DNA of 35,857 nucleotides from Pseudomonas pseudonitroreducens (lineage in GTDB: Bacteria > Pseudomonadota > Gammaproteobacteria > Pseudomonadales > Pseudomonadaceae): assembly GCF_021603645.1 (NCBI RefSeq), contig NZ_BQHJ01000020.1:1-35857 (forward strand). The letters run 5' to 3'. A program made the translations under genes and the position numbers. The first letter of the stretch is position 1, and the number at the start of each line of letters is the position of its first letter. The notes below the pieces were generated by a model that had not been told where the DNA came from, searched no databases, and saw only the letters and a program-made list of their open reading frames with translations. Shown here one piece after another: positions 7,491-18,459 of the stretch.

Positions 7491-8356
7491 TGAGCGAATT
7501 CCGCGAAACGCTGTACGAGGGTTACGCGCAGGCGCTGAGCGTCGATGATCCGATCTACCAGGGCAACACCGGCCAGCAGGAGGTGCAGGTGTTCCGCAAC
7601 CGGCGCTTCGGTCGCGTGCTGACGCTGGATGGCGTGGTGCAGACCACCGAGGCCGACGAGTTCGTCTACCACGAGATGCTCGCCCATGTGCCGATCCTCG
7701 CCCATGGCGCGGTGCGCCGTGTGCTGGTGATCGGCGTCGGTGATGGCGGCATCCTGCGGGAGATCGTGCGGCATGCCGGCATCGAGGAAATTGTCGCGGT
7801 GGAAATCGACCCGCAGGTGGTCGAACTGTGCCGCGAGCTGTTGCCGAATCACTCGGCCGGCGCGCTGGACGATCCGCGCCTGCGGCTGGTCTACGCCGAC
7901 GGCCTGGAGTACCTGGCGCAGAGCCGCGAGAGTTTCGACCTGATCATTTGCGACTCCACCGACCCCGGTGGTCCGGCGGCCAGCCTGTTCAGCGATGCCT
8001 TCTACCGCAACTGCCAGCAGCGCCTCGGCGCCAGCGGCATCCTGGCCACGCAGAATGGTGTGCCCTTCCTCCAGCCGGAGGAACTGGGCGGCACGGCACG
8101 ACGGCTGGCGGATTCGTTTGCCGACTGGGGTTTCTTCCATGCCGCGGTGCCGACCTACATCGGCGGCAGCATGGCCTTCGGCTGGGCGTCGAACAGCGAG
8201 AAGGTCCGCCGCACCGATCTGGAAACCCTGCGCCAGCGCTTTGCGAAAAGCGGCCTGGTGACCCGCTACTACACCCCCGAGGTGCACCAGGCGGCCTTCG
8301 CCCTGCCGCGCTACATGCTCGACCTGATTGAGGCCGGGCTTCAGCGCGACAGCTGA
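7490..8356 (+). CDS. speE: Spermidine synthase (polyamine aminopropyltransferase)
   Basis: 288 residues, the usual length for bacterial SpeE. The enzyme transfers an aminopropyl group from decarboxylated S-adenosylmethionine to putrescine in the cytoplasm. Visible motifs: Y60-H61-EMLAHVP, the nucleotide-binding GVGDGG (82-87), the acidic residue E105 in AVEIDP, YADG with D137, and the active-site CDSTDP with D155/D158. I chose the ATG at 7490 because it overlaps the preceding stop and the homologous N-terminus starts there; a longer open frame upstream is unsupported. Its last 16 bases overlap the convergent DUF3574 gene. No speD is present in the window, so decarboxylated SAM must come from elsewhere. 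Confidence 0.93.
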   Translation: MSEFRETLYEGYAQALSVDDPIYQGNTGQQEVQVFRNRRFGRVLTLDGVVQTTEADEFVYHEMLAHVPILAHGAVRRVLVIGVGDGGILREIVRHAGIEEIVAVEIDPQVVELCRELLPNHSAGALDDPRLRLVYADGLEYLAQSRESFDLIICDSTDPGGPAASLFSDAFYRNCQQRLGASGILATQNGVPFLQPEELGGTARRLADSFADWGFFHAAVPTYIGGSMAFGWASNSEKVRRTDLETLRQRFAKSGLVTRYYTPEVHQAAFALPRYMLDLIEAGLQRDS

Positions 8357-8799
8357 GGATTGTCCAGGCGCTGCGGCGTCCAGTCCGGGTCGCGGGCGCG
8401 CACCGGGCTGCTGACCTGCAGCACCGCGGTGCCGAAGCGCTGCTTGAAGTCGGCGCCGATCTGCGCCAGGGCCTGGCGGGTGTAGGGGTTGTCGGCGTGG
8501 ATGAGGATCAGCAGCCGCGACGGCAACTTCTCCGGCTCGCCGCTGGGGCCGCGCCACTGGCCGTGCAGGTCGAGCCAGCTGAGGCCATCGGGGAAGCGCG
8601 GCGTCACTTCGCGGGCGAGGAAGTCCTCCCACTGCGACAGCGCCACCGCCTCCAGGTACAGTTCCGTGCGCAACATGCGCCGGCCGCTGGCTTCGCCACC
8701 GCTGGCGCCATTGGCTGCCGGCTCGTTCAGCCAAAGGCCGATCAACGCCGCCAGCAACACGACGATGGCGCCATTGCGCCACAGGAGTTTCCTGCGCAT
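8341..8799 (-). CDS. DUF3574 protein, membrane-anchored paralogue
   Basis: 152 residues. One N-terminal hydrophobic segment (about 8-24) has no lipobox, so this copy is probably held by an uncleaved helix or a signal anchor. The domain shares LRTELY, W..FL..EVTPRFPDG, GQWR and LIHAD with the lipoprotein encoded at 7032. Its ATG overlaps the stop of the upstream permease gene (ATGA at 8797-8801), marking co-translation. It is the last gene of the receptor-permease operon and converges on speE with a 16-base overlap. Function unknown. The frame is open much further upstream, but that part only shadows the permease. Confidence 0.85.
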   Translation of the reverse strand: MRRKLLWRNGAIVVLLAALIGLWLNEPAANGASGGEASGRRMLRTELYLEAVALSQWEDFLAREVTPRFPDGLSWLDLHGQWRGPSGEPEKLPSRLLILIHADNPYTRQALAQIGADFKQRFGTAVLQVSSPVRARDPDWTPQRLDNPQLSR

Positions 8800-10175
8800 C
8801 AAGCACCCTCCTCCTGCCAGCTCGAAGATGGCGCCGTGGGCGACCGCAGCAGCAGTTGCAGCAGCGCGCCGAGTGCCAGTACACCGACACCGAGCAAAGC
8901 TCCCCAGCCCACATAGGCGACGCTGGAATACAGCATGTACAGGCACACCGCGAGGAAGCCCAGCGGCAGCCACGGGTACAACGGCACACGGATCGGCCGG
9001 GGCACTTGCGGGTAGCGGCGGCGCAGAACGATCAGCGCCAGGCTGCTGAGGCTGAGGAACAACCAGTACACGGGGGTCATGTACTCCACCATGGTGTTGA
9101 AGCCGTGGCCGCTCCAGCCGCCGACCGCGATCAGCAGCAGCGCCACCAGGCCCTCGGCCAGCAGCGCGGCGCGTGGCACGCCGTGGCGCACGTCCCAACG
9201 CCCGAGCACGCCGAGGGCAGGCACGTCCCGCGCGGCGGCGTAGGTGGTGCGGCTGCCGACGATCAGCGTGGAGTTGATGCTGGCAACGGCAGAGACCACC
9301 ACCACCGCCATGATCAGGCCGATGCCCGGCGCGCCGAAGGCCAGCCCGAGCAGTTCCAGCGCCGGCGCACCGCTGGCAGCGAGGCCATCGAAACCCAGCC
9401 CGCGAATGAACGCCCAGTTCAGCGCCAGGTAGATCAGCAGCAGCGCCGCCAGCGCGCCGAGCATGGCGGTAAAGATGCCCCGGCGGTTGTCGCGCAGCTC
9501 CGCCGACAGCGTGGCCGCGTCGCTCCAGCCGCCAAAGGCGAGGAAGACGTAGATCAGCGCGGCGGAAAACCCGGCGACGCCGATCTGTTCCGGCTGCACT
9601 GGCGGCACGGGTAACGGAACGAAGCCGCGCCATTCCAGCCACAGACCGGCGCCGACGATGCCGAGGAAGCCCGCCGCCACCAGCACCACCAGACCGGCCT
9701 GGGTGCCGAAGCTCACGCGCCAGCCGATCAGATTCAGCGCCACCAGCGCGGCGACCAATCCGCCGGCGAGCAGTACGTTGCCCAGCTGGCCGAGGCCGAG
9801 CAAGGCGCTGAAGTGATCGGCGAAGAGAAACGCCATCAGCGCGATCCAGCCGGTGTGCAGGATGGCGAAGCGCGACCAGGCGAACAGGAAGCCCACCCGC
9901 TGGCCGTAGGCGCGTTCGAGGAAGTGGTAGTCGCCACCGGGATGGGCGAAGGCCGAGGCCATCTCCACATAGCACAGAGCGCCGACCATCGACAGCAGGC
10001 CGCCGAGAATCCACACCAGGTAGAAGTGCTCCTGGCCGACGTTGAGCGCCACGGTGGGCGCGGTCTTGAGGATGTCGCTGGTGATCACCATGCCCAGCGT
10101 CAGCAGCAGCGCGTGGACAGCGCCCAGGTGCCGGCGCGGGCCGGCCGGCTTTTCAGCGGCGAAGTTGTCAGCCAT
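8799..10175 (-). CDS. APC-superfamily amino acid/amine permease
   Basis: 458 residues with about 12 hydrophobic segments, an inner-membrane secondary transporter. Family features are the first helix (LLTLGMVITSDILK), YVEMASAFAHPGGDY in helix 2-3 and a FGGWSDAA segment near the middle. The substrate is likely an amino acid or an amine; the sequence does not settle it. I chose the ATG at 10175, which has GGAG seven bases upstream; an in-frame ATG 17 codons earlier adds a charged stretch that does not look native. It follows the TonB receptor gene by 60 bases and overlaps the DUF3574 start, so the three form one operon. Confidence 0.88.
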   Translation of the reverse strand: MADNFAAEKPAGPRRHLGAVHALLLTLGMVITSDILKTAPTVALNVGQEHFYLVWILGGLLSMVGALCYVEMASAFAHPGGDYHFLERAYGQRVGFLFAWSRFAILHTGWIALMAFLFADHFSALLGLGQLGNVLLAGGLVAALVALNLIGWRVSFGTQAGLVVLVAAGFLGIVGAGLWLEWRGFVPLPVPPVQPEQIGVAGFSAALIYVFLAFGGWSDAATLSAELRDNRRGIFTAMLGALAALLLIYLALNWAFIRGLGFDGLAASGAPALELLGLAFGAPGIGLIMAVVVVSAVASINSTLIVGSRTTYAAARDVPALGVLGRWDVRHGVPRAALLAEGLVALLLIAVGGWSGHGFNTMVEYMTPVYWLFLSLSSLALIVLRRRYPQVPRPIRVPLYPWLPLGFLAVCLYMLYSSVAYVGWGALLGVGVLALGALLQLLLRSPTAPSSSWQEEGA

Positions 10176-10235
10176 GAATCGGCTCCGGAAGTAGTAAGGG
10201 CCGCGATGCGGCCCCTGGATTTTCAACAGCGCAGA

Positions 10236-12617
<2,382 letters not shown>

Positions 12618-12987
12618 GCGAAATACTCCTGTCTCGCTTAAAGAGCGCCACTCGCCGTTGGCGGCGAGTCCGGAACTCCGCTTTTTTGGGTTCTTTTGAC
12701 TTGAGCGGTTGGTGTCGGAAGTCCGGAAACCGCGAGCGACTGTCCCCCTCAGGGTGGAGAAAACAGTGCTCGGGAAAACGCTCCAGGTGTCACGGCCGGT
12801 CTCTTTTCGTGATGAGCGAAAAGGCGCGGCTCTCGGTATCGCGGGTCATCCCTGACCCGATGGGGAAGGCATCATCCTAGCTAGTGGCAGAATGCTTTTA
12901 AACGAATAAAAAATGCTTTGTTTATAACCGGTTACCATGTTCGCCCAGCAACATCGGCCAGTGTTGCCAGGGCAACAGCGGATGCCT
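12618..12987 (-). promoter_or_regulatory. Leader/promoter region of the TonB receptor gene, with hairpins
   Basis: No gene here. Perfect or near-perfect hairpins occur at 12803-12823 (CTTTTCG/CGAAAAG, 7-base loop), 12842-12859 (CGGGTCA/TGACCCG, 4-base loop) and about 12650-12668 (ACTCGCC/GGCGAGT). A TAACCGGTTA palindrome lies at 12925-12934 and a TGTTGCC/GGCAACA hairpin at 12962-12977 after the molybdenum-enzyme stop. An AT-rich stretch at 12885-12930 is the likely promoter area. I do not recognise a known riboswitch consensus. Confidence 0.4.
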
Positions 12988-13671
12988 TCAGTCGAAGGCC
13001 TTGCGCGTCCATTCATCCTCGGGAATATCCAGAGCCGCACCGGAAAAACGCTCCTCGCGGAACGGGTCGGCGTCGTTGTGGAAGCCGTTGCGCTCCCAGA
13101 ATCCGGGCCGGTCGGTGTCGCTGAATTCCAGCTCGCGCAACCACTTCGCGCTCTTCCAGAAATAGCGCCCCGCGATCACCAGCCGCAGCGGCCAGCCATG
13201 CACCGGGGTCAGCGGCTCATCGGCATAGTGCGTGGCGAGCAGGCTGTCCGGGCGCAGCAGTTCTGCCAGCGGCAGGTTGGTCTGGTAGTCGTGGTCGGCA
13301 TGGGCCATGACGAACTGCCCGGCCGGCCGCACGCCGTAATGATCGAGCAGATCGGCGAGATGCACGCCGCGCCATGAGGTATCGAACTTCGACCAGCGCG
13401 TGACGCAATGGATATCGCAGACCAGCTCGCGCTGCGGCAATGCCAGCAGGTCGTCGAGGCTCAGTTCCAGCGATTGCCTCCCAGGATTTTGCCAGGACAA
13501 CGCGCCGGTGAGCCGCAGGCGCCAGGTTTCACGCTCGTACTCCGGCACCGCGCCTTCATGGAGTATCGGGAAACGTTCGGTCAGCACCTGCCCCGGCGGC
13601 AGGCGATCGCCGTAACGCGGGTCGCCCGCCGGCGAGCGTGCCTTCTGCAGACGCCTGGCCTTGTCGTGCAT
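12988..13671 (-). CDS. Sulfite-oxidase-like molybdopterin-dependent oxidoreductase
   Basis: 227 residues, a single molybdopterin-binding domain of the sulfite oxidase/YedY fold. Key features are CDIHCVTRWS, where Cys89 is the likely molybdenum ligand, then TSWRGV, the HADHDY segment and THYADEPLTPVHGWPLRLV, which forms the cofactor pocket. There is no signal peptide and no Tat motif, unlike MsrP (YedY), so it is probably cytoplasmic. No haem or dimerisation domain is present. It starts 10 bases after the binding-protein gene and is the fourth gene of the ABC operon. Its substrate is unknown. Co-expression with an importer suggests it oxidises or reduces the imported compound or a product of it. 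Confidence 0.85.
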   Translation of the reverse strand: MHDKARRLQKARSPAGDPRYGDRLPPGQVLTERFPILHEGAVPEYERETWRLRLTGALSWQNPGRQSLELSLDDLLALPQRELVCDIHCVTRWSKFDTSWRGVHLADLLDHYGVRPAGQFVMAHADHDYQTNLPLAELLRPDSLLATHYADEPLTPVHGWPLRLVIAGRYFWKSAKWLRELEFSDTDRPGFWERNGFHNDADPFREERFSGAALDIPEDEWTRKAFD

Positions 13672-13681
13672 CCCCGAACCC

Positions 13682-14737
13682 TCAGTTTGCCAATGGAATC
13701 CACGGCGCCTGCGCGACCTTCTGCGCCTCGCCGAAGGCCGGCACCTTGCGCGCCAGGTCGCGAACGTTCTTCACATCGAGGTCCAGCAGTTGCTGGCGGG
13801 TGATCAGGGTCGGCGGCACCAGCACCTGCTCGCCCGGGTTCTCCCCGGCGATGCGCAGCGCCAGGCTGCGCACGCTGATGGCGCCGGCAACCTCAGGGTT
13901 GACCGCGGCGGTGGCGCTCCAGGCGCTGCCCTCTTCCTTCATGATCTGGATGTCGGCGGTGGAGATATCGGCGCTGTAGATCTTCACCTTCTGGCCCAGG
14001 CCGGCTTCGTCCACGGCGATCTTCACGCCCTTGGCGAATTCGTCGAAAGGTGCGAAGAACACACTGATGCCAGGGTTGGCGCGCAGCACTGCGCTGGCCT
14101 GGTCAGCCACCGAGTTGGCGATGGGCGCATTCAGCGTACCGAAGCGCGCCTTCTCGACGATGCCGGGATTCTCGGCCTTCACCTGGCGCCAGATTTCATC
14201 GCGGCGCTCCATGGGGGTGAAACCGTCGATGTACACGTAGCCGGCCTCGAAGGCGTTGCCGTTGTCCTGCAATACCTGCCTGAGCGCCAGGCGCGCCAGC
14301 TCGCGGTGATCCTGCTCGACGCGGGTGATGCGCGGGTCGTTCACGTCGACGTCGAAGGTGACCACCTTGATGCCCTTGGCCAGCGCCTTGTCGATGGAAT
14401 CCTTGAGCGTCTCGGCGAGGCCGAGTTGGACGATGATGCCGTCCACGCCCAGGTCGATGGCCTGCTCCAGCATCTCGCGCTGGGTGGCCGCCTGCTGGCG
14501 GGCGTCGAACACGCGCAGCTTCACATCCAGCGCGCTGGCCTGCTTCTCCACGCCGCGCAGGTAGGCTTCCGGGAAGTCGCCGGAGAACAGGTAGCCGACC
14601 AGGGCGATCTGCACGCCGCCCTTGTCGAAGGGTGCGGGCGCGCCGGGCAATCCCGCCGCAACGGCGCTGGCTGCGCCGGACAATAAAAGCCCGGCGGCGA
14701 ACAGTGCGCGCAGGGATTTGCCGGGGGTGAATTTCAT
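13682..14737 (-). CDS. Periplasmic sugar-type ABC substrate-binding protein
   Basis: 351 residues with a signal peptide (cut near AVA/AGLPG). It has the two-lobed Peripla_BP_4 fold of the ribose/galactose-binding class: VQIALVGYLFSGDFPEAYLRGVEKQA, the QREMLEQAIDLGVDGIIVQ strand-helix repeat, VVTFDVDVNDPR and YVYIDGF. Members bind sugars, polyols, autoinducer-2 or related ligands; the ligand here is not predictable by eye. GGAGAA lies seven bases before the ATG. The gene comes third, after ATPase and permease, whereas binding-protein genes more often come first. Confidence 0.9.
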   Translation of the reverse strand: MKFTPGKSLRALFAAGLLLSGAASAVAAGLPGAPAPFDKGGVQIALVGYLFSGDFPEAYLRGVEKQASALDVKLRVFDARQQAATQREMLEQAIDLGVDGIIVQLGLAETLKDSIDKALAKGIKVVTFDVDVNDPRITRVEQDHRELARLALRQVLQDNGNAFEAGYVYIDGFTPMERRDEIWRQVKAENPGIVEKARFGTLNAPIANSVADQASAVLRANPGISVFFAPFDEFAKGVKIAVDEAGLGQKVKIYSADISTADIQIMKEEGSAWSATAAVNPEVAGAISVRSLALRIAGENPGEQVLVPPTLITRQQLLDLDVKNVRDLARKVPAFGEAQKVAQAPWIPLAN

Positions 14738-14764
14738 CCGTTGATTCTCCGAAAAAGTGGCCGG

Positions 14765-15787
14765 TCAGTGCCCGCGCCGGGCCAGACCGAAGGTAAACAT
14801 CAGGGCCGAAACCAGTACGGCGCCCTTGACGAAGTCCTGGGCGTAATACGGTGCGTTGAGCATGGTCAGGCCGTTGAGCAGCGTGGCCACCAGCACGGCG
14901 CCGACCAGCGTGCCGAAGGCATTGGGCTTCTGCGCGCCAAGTACGGCGAAGCCGATCAGCGCGGCGCCGAGGGCATCCAGTACCAGGCCGTTGCCGGAGC
15001 TGACGTCGCCACGTCCGAGCCGCGCCGCCAGCAACAATCCACCCAGCGACGCCAGCAACGCCGAGAGCACGTAGGCGAGCAGCTTGTAGCGCTCCACCGG
15101 CGCACCGGCGAGGCGCGCGGCCTGCTGGTTGCCGCCGATGGCGTAGAACAGCCGGCCCGGCCGCGTGCGTTCGAGAAACAGCCAGACCAGCAGCGCGCAG
15201 CCAAGCATCACCACCACGGGCACCGGCACGCGCTCCCACAACTGCGCGCGGCCCAAGGCGAGAAACCAGTTGGCGAAGGCGCCCGGTGCTTCGTCGCCAT
15301 TTGGCAGGGTCATGCCGACAGCGATGGAGCGGCCACCGGTGGGAATCAGCTGCACGCCCACCACCAGGAACATGCTGCCCAGGGTGGCGAGGATGTCCGG
15401 CACGCCCATGCGCACGATCAGCCAGCCATTGAGCAGCCCGACCAGGGTGCCGAGGCCGAGGCTGACAAGGATCGCCGCCAGCGGCCCCCAGTCCAGCACC
15501 ACCATCACGTAGCTGGCGCTCATCAGGCTCAGCGCGGCCACCGCGCCGATGGACAGGTCCAGCCCGCCCACGGCCATGCTCAGGGTCACGCCCAGGGCGA
15601 GCAGCGCGACGATGGATACCGACTGCAATACCAGGAACAGGTTGCCGAGCCGCAGGAAGGCCGGCTCCAGCAGCGCGAACACCAGCACCAGCAAGGCCAG
15701 CAGCAGGAGCAACGCATAGTGGATGAGGAAGTCGAGCAGGCGAGCGACGGAGGACGTCGCCGGGCTGCGCACGGCAGTTCTGGACAC
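14765..15787 (-). CDS. Sugar-type ABC importer permease (RbsC-like)
   Basis: 340 residues with about 8-10 transmembrane helices, the BPD_transp_2 family of ribose-type importers. Characteristic segments are LSIGAVAALSLMSA near residues 100-115 and the C-terminal QKPNAFGTLVGA / LNAPYYAQDFVKG region. The start codon is GTG at 15787, supported by AAGGAA seven bases upstream. It lies 13 bases after the ATPase stop. It would form the transmembrane channel with the ATPase encoded upstream. Confidence 0.9.
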   Translation of the reverse strand: MSRTAVRSPATSSVARLLDFLIHYALLLLLALLVLVFALLEPAFLRLGNLFLVLQSVSIVALLALGVTLSMAVGGLDLSIGAVAALSLMSASYVMVVLDWGPLAAILVSLGLGTLVGLLNGWLIVRMGVPDILATLGSMFLVVGVQLIPTGGRSIAVGMTLPNGDEAPGAFANWFLALGRAQLWERVPVPVVVMLGCALLVWLFLERTRPGRLFYAIGGNQQAARLAGAPVERYKLLAYVLSALLASLGGLLLAARLGRGDVSSGNGLVLDALGAALIGFAVLGAQKPNAFGTLVGAVLVATLLNGLTMLNAPYYAQDFVKGAVLVSALMFTFGLARRGH

Positions 15788-15800
15788 GCAAGGTTCCTTT

Positions 15801-17348
15801 CTAGATACGCGCAGTTGCCTGGCGTGAAGGGTTGGATGGGGTGAGATGGGCGACGATCTCGCTGCGTTGCAGGTCCTGCCGGGGCAACTCGGCGACCACC
15901 GCGCCGTCGCGCACGACGAGGATGCGGTCGGCGATTTCCAGCGCCTCGTCCGGGTCGCTGCAGATCAGCAGCGTGGCGCGGCCGCCGGCGCTGGCGCGGA
16001 TGCGCTGGCCAATCTCGCGGCGGGCGCGCACGTCGACGCCCTGGAAGGGTTCGTCGAGGATCAGCACCCGGCCCTGCCCCAGCAGCCAACGGGCGAGAAT
16101 GACCTTCTGCTGGTTGCCGCCGGAGAGCAGCTCCAGCGCGGACTCCATGCAATCTCCCTGGATAGCCGGCCCCTTGATCCCGAGCGCGTCGATCTGTTCG
16201 GCCACCCTGGCGCGCTCGGCGTCACGCTCGATGAAGCCCAAGCGCGTGAAGCTGCGCAGGAACGGCAGCGTCATGCTGGCGCGTACCGAGAAGCCCGGTA
16301 CCCGTGAATTGCGCGCGCGGTCCTCGGCGGCGAAGTACACCCCGGCGGCAATCGCCTCGCGCGGCGAACGCGGCTGCCAGTTGCGGCCATCGAGGCGGAT
16401 CGAGCCGGCATGCTGGCGGCGCAGGCCGAACAGCACTTCGGCGATCTCGCTCTTGCCGGCGCCGAGCAGGCCAGTCAGGGCGACCACTTCGCCTTCGTGC
16501 AGGTCCAGGTCGAAGGCGGCACTGCTTGCATCGAGTTGCCAGTCGCGCAGGGTCAGCACGCTTTCGCCCCGCTCCAGCGCCTGCAACTGTACGTCGCCCA
16601 GCGCAGCGCCGAGCATCGATTCGACGGCGGCGGCAAGGTCCAGCGGTGCCGTGAATTCAGCCGCCAGGCGACCGTCGCGCAGCACCAGCGCGCGGTCTGC
16701 GATGCGCTGCAGATCAGTCAGCCGATGGGAGATGTAGACGATCGCCACGCCGCGAGCGCGCAGGCGCTCAATGAGTTTGAACAGGCGCTCGGCCTCACTG
16801 GTCGACAGTGCTGCGGTGGGTTCGTCGAGGATCAGCAGGCGAGGGTTGCGGGCCAGCGCGCGGGACAGGATCACCAGTTGTCGTTCGGCGGTGCCCAGCG
16901 ACTCGATGGGCGCCTGCAGCGGCAGCTCCAGTTCCAGCCCGGCGGCGATCTCGGCGGCCCGGCGCAAGGCTTCACGCGGGCGGAACAGCAACGGCGCCGA
17001 AGCACCGCAGAGCTCGTCCAGCAGGAGGTTTTCCGCGACGCTCAGGCCGGGCACCACGCCCTGCTCCACCTGCTGGTGCACGGCCACGATGCCATGGCGG
17101 CGGGCGTCCTGGGGCGAGGCGAAACGGACCGGCACGCCATCGATCAGCAACTGCCCGGCATCGTGGCTATGGGAACCGGCAAGGATCTTCACCAGCGTCG
17201 ACTTGCCCGCGCCGTTGGCACCGAGCAGGGCAAGCACTTCGCCGGGGCGGATTTCCAGGTCCAGGTCGACCAGCACGCGGTTCTCGGCATAGGACTTGCC
17301 GACGCCTTCGAGGCGGAAGAATGCGGCGCAAGCGGGCTGGGCAGACAT
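15801..17348 (-). CDS. Sugar-type ABC importer ATPase with two nucleotide-binding domains
   Basis: 515 residues, the double-ATPase layout of RbsA/MglA. The first P-loop is GANGAGKST (43-51), with the altered signature LGTAERQ and Walker B LLILDEPTAAL. The second P-loop is GLLGAGKSE (293-301), with signature LSGGNQQ and LILDEPFQGVD. It is the first gene of a tight four-gene operon (gaps of 13, 27 and 10 bases) with permease, binding protein and a molybdenum enzyme. A promoter probably lies at 17415-17450. Confidence 0.92.
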   Translation of the reverse strand: MSAQPACAAFFRLEGVGKSYAENRVLVDLDLEIRPGEVLALLGANGAGKSTLVKILAGSHSHDAGQLLIDGVPVRFASPQDARRHGIVAVHQQVEQGVVPGLSVAENLLLDELCGASAPLLFRPREALRRAAEIAAGLELELPLQAPIESLGTAERQLVILSRALARNPRLLILDEPTAALSTSEAERLFKLIERLRARGVAIVYISHRLTDLQRIADRALVLRDGRLAAEFTAPLDLAAAVESMLGAALGDVQLQALERGESVLTLRDWQLDASSAAFDLDLHEGEVVALTGLLGAGKSEIAEVLFGLRRQHAGSIRLDGRNWQPRSPREAIAAGVYFAAEDRARNSRVPGFSVRASMTLPFLRSFTRLGFIERDAERARVAEQIDALGIKGPAIQGDCMESALELLSGGNQQKVILARWLLGQGRVLILDEPFQGVDVRARREIGQRIRASAGGRATLLICSDPDEALEIADRILVVRDGAVVAELPRQDLQRSEIVAHLTPSNPSRQATARI

Positions 17349-17399
17349 GGGACTCTCGATACGACACGAAAGAGCGAGAGCGTCATTGCAGCGCTTCGC

Positions 17400-17475
17400 C
17401 GTTGGACTGAGCGGCGATTCTTTTATAATCTCAAACTATGCATCAACTAATTTTTAATATCGTTTATGCATATGC
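17400..17475. promoter_or_regulatory. Divergent promoter region between ABC operon and yghU-like gene
   Basis: AT-rich. TATAAT lies at 17424-17429 on the plus strand, 16 bases after TTGGAC. The overlapping minus-strand TATAAA (17422-17427) has TTAGTT 17 bases upstream. Two ATGCAT palindromes at 17438-17443 and 17466-17471 are spaced 28 bases centre to centre, about three helix turns, and could be an operator pair. Confidence 0.4.
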
Positions 17476-17603
17476 TAACAACCACCCGAGCAAGGCGTCG
17501 CGCACTGTTCGCCCAGCAACAGCAGCCAGGGAAAAACGGCTGACGCGACACCGATCGGGCGGGTAGCATCCATGGCATTCAACCCACAAGGTGAGAACTC
17601 GAG

Positions 17604-18440
17604 ATGGCGAACGATACCTACACTCCACCCCGCGTCTGGACATGGGACAAGAGCAACGGCGGCGCCTTCGCCAGCATCAACCGGCCCATCGCCGGCCCGA
17701 CCCACGAGAAGGCACTGCCGCGCGGCAAGCACCCGCTGCAACTGCATTCGCTGGCCACGCCCAACGGCGTGAAGGTCACCATCCTGCTCGAAGAGCTCCT
17801 GGAACTGGGTGTGACCGAAGCCGAGTACGACGCCTGGCCGATCAGGATTGGCGATGGCGACCAGTTCGGCAGCGGCTTCGTCGAGATCAACCCGAACTCG
17901 AAGATCCCCGCCCTGCTCGACACCAGCGTCAGCCCCGAGCTGCGCATTTTCGAATCCGGCTCGATCCTGCTGTACCTGGCAGAGAAATTCGGCCACTTCC
18001 TGCCCAGAGACCAGGCCAAGCGCACCGAGACGCTGAACTGGCTGTTCTGGCAGATGGGCAGCGCGCCCTTCCTCGGCGGCGGCTTCGGCCACTTCTACGC
18101 CTATGCGCCGGAGAAGTACAAGTACCCGATCAATCGCTACGCCATGGAGGTCAAGCGCCAGCTCGACGTGCTCGACCGCCAGCTGGCCGAAAACCGCTAC
18201 ATCGCCGGCGACGAGTACAGCATCGCCGACATGGCGATCTGGCCCTGGTACGGCGCGCTGCTGAACAACCAGGTGTATGAGGCGGCCGAATTCCTCGACG
18301 TGGAGAGCTACACCCACGTGCGCCGCTGGACCGACGAAATCGCCGCCCGCCCGGCGGTAAAGCGCGGACGGCGAGTCAACCGCACCTGGGGCGACGACGC
18401 GTTGCCGGAGCGGCACAGTGCCGAGGATTTCACGCGGTAA
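17604..18440 (+). CDS. yghU: YghU-type glutathione transferase / disulfide-bond reductase
   Basis: 278 residues, soluble. It has a thioredoxin-like N-terminal GST domain (LHSLATPNGVKVTILLEELLE, INPNSKIPALLD, IFESGSILLYLAEKFG) and an all-helical C-terminal domain with YIAGDEYSIADMAIWPW. The N-terminal extension with WTWDKSNGG and FASINRPIAG is characteristic of YghU, which binds two glutathiones and reduces disulfides and organic peroxides. The length is close to the E. coli protein. It stands alone, divergent from the ABC operon. Confidence 0.92.
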   Translation: MANDTYTPPRVWTWDKSNGGAFASINRPIAGPTHEKALPRGKHPLQLHSLATPNGVKVTILLEELLELGVTEAEYDAWPIRIGDGDQFGSGFVEINPNSKIPALLDTSVSPELRIFESGSILLYLAEKFGHFLPRDQAKRTETLNWLFWQMGSAPFLGGGFGHFYAYAPEKYKYPINRYAMEVKRQLDVLDRQLAENRYIAGDEYSIADMAIWPWYGALLNNQVYEAAEFLDVESYTHVRRWTDEIAARPAVKRGRRVNRTWGDDALPERHSAEDFTR

Positions 18441-18459
18441 TGGGTCGTCCCTTCCTGCG

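Noticed and set aside
12660-12690. Plus-strand hairpin GGCGAGT...ACTCCGC followed by TTTTTT, terminator-like
   Set aside because: No plus-strand gene lies upstream for it to end. It has a bulge and lies in the leader of the minus-strand receptor gene.
12618-12900. Known riboswitch (cobalamin, SAM, glycine, molybdenum cofactor) in the receptor leader
   Set aside because: None of the conserved core strings of these classes was found on the minus strand.
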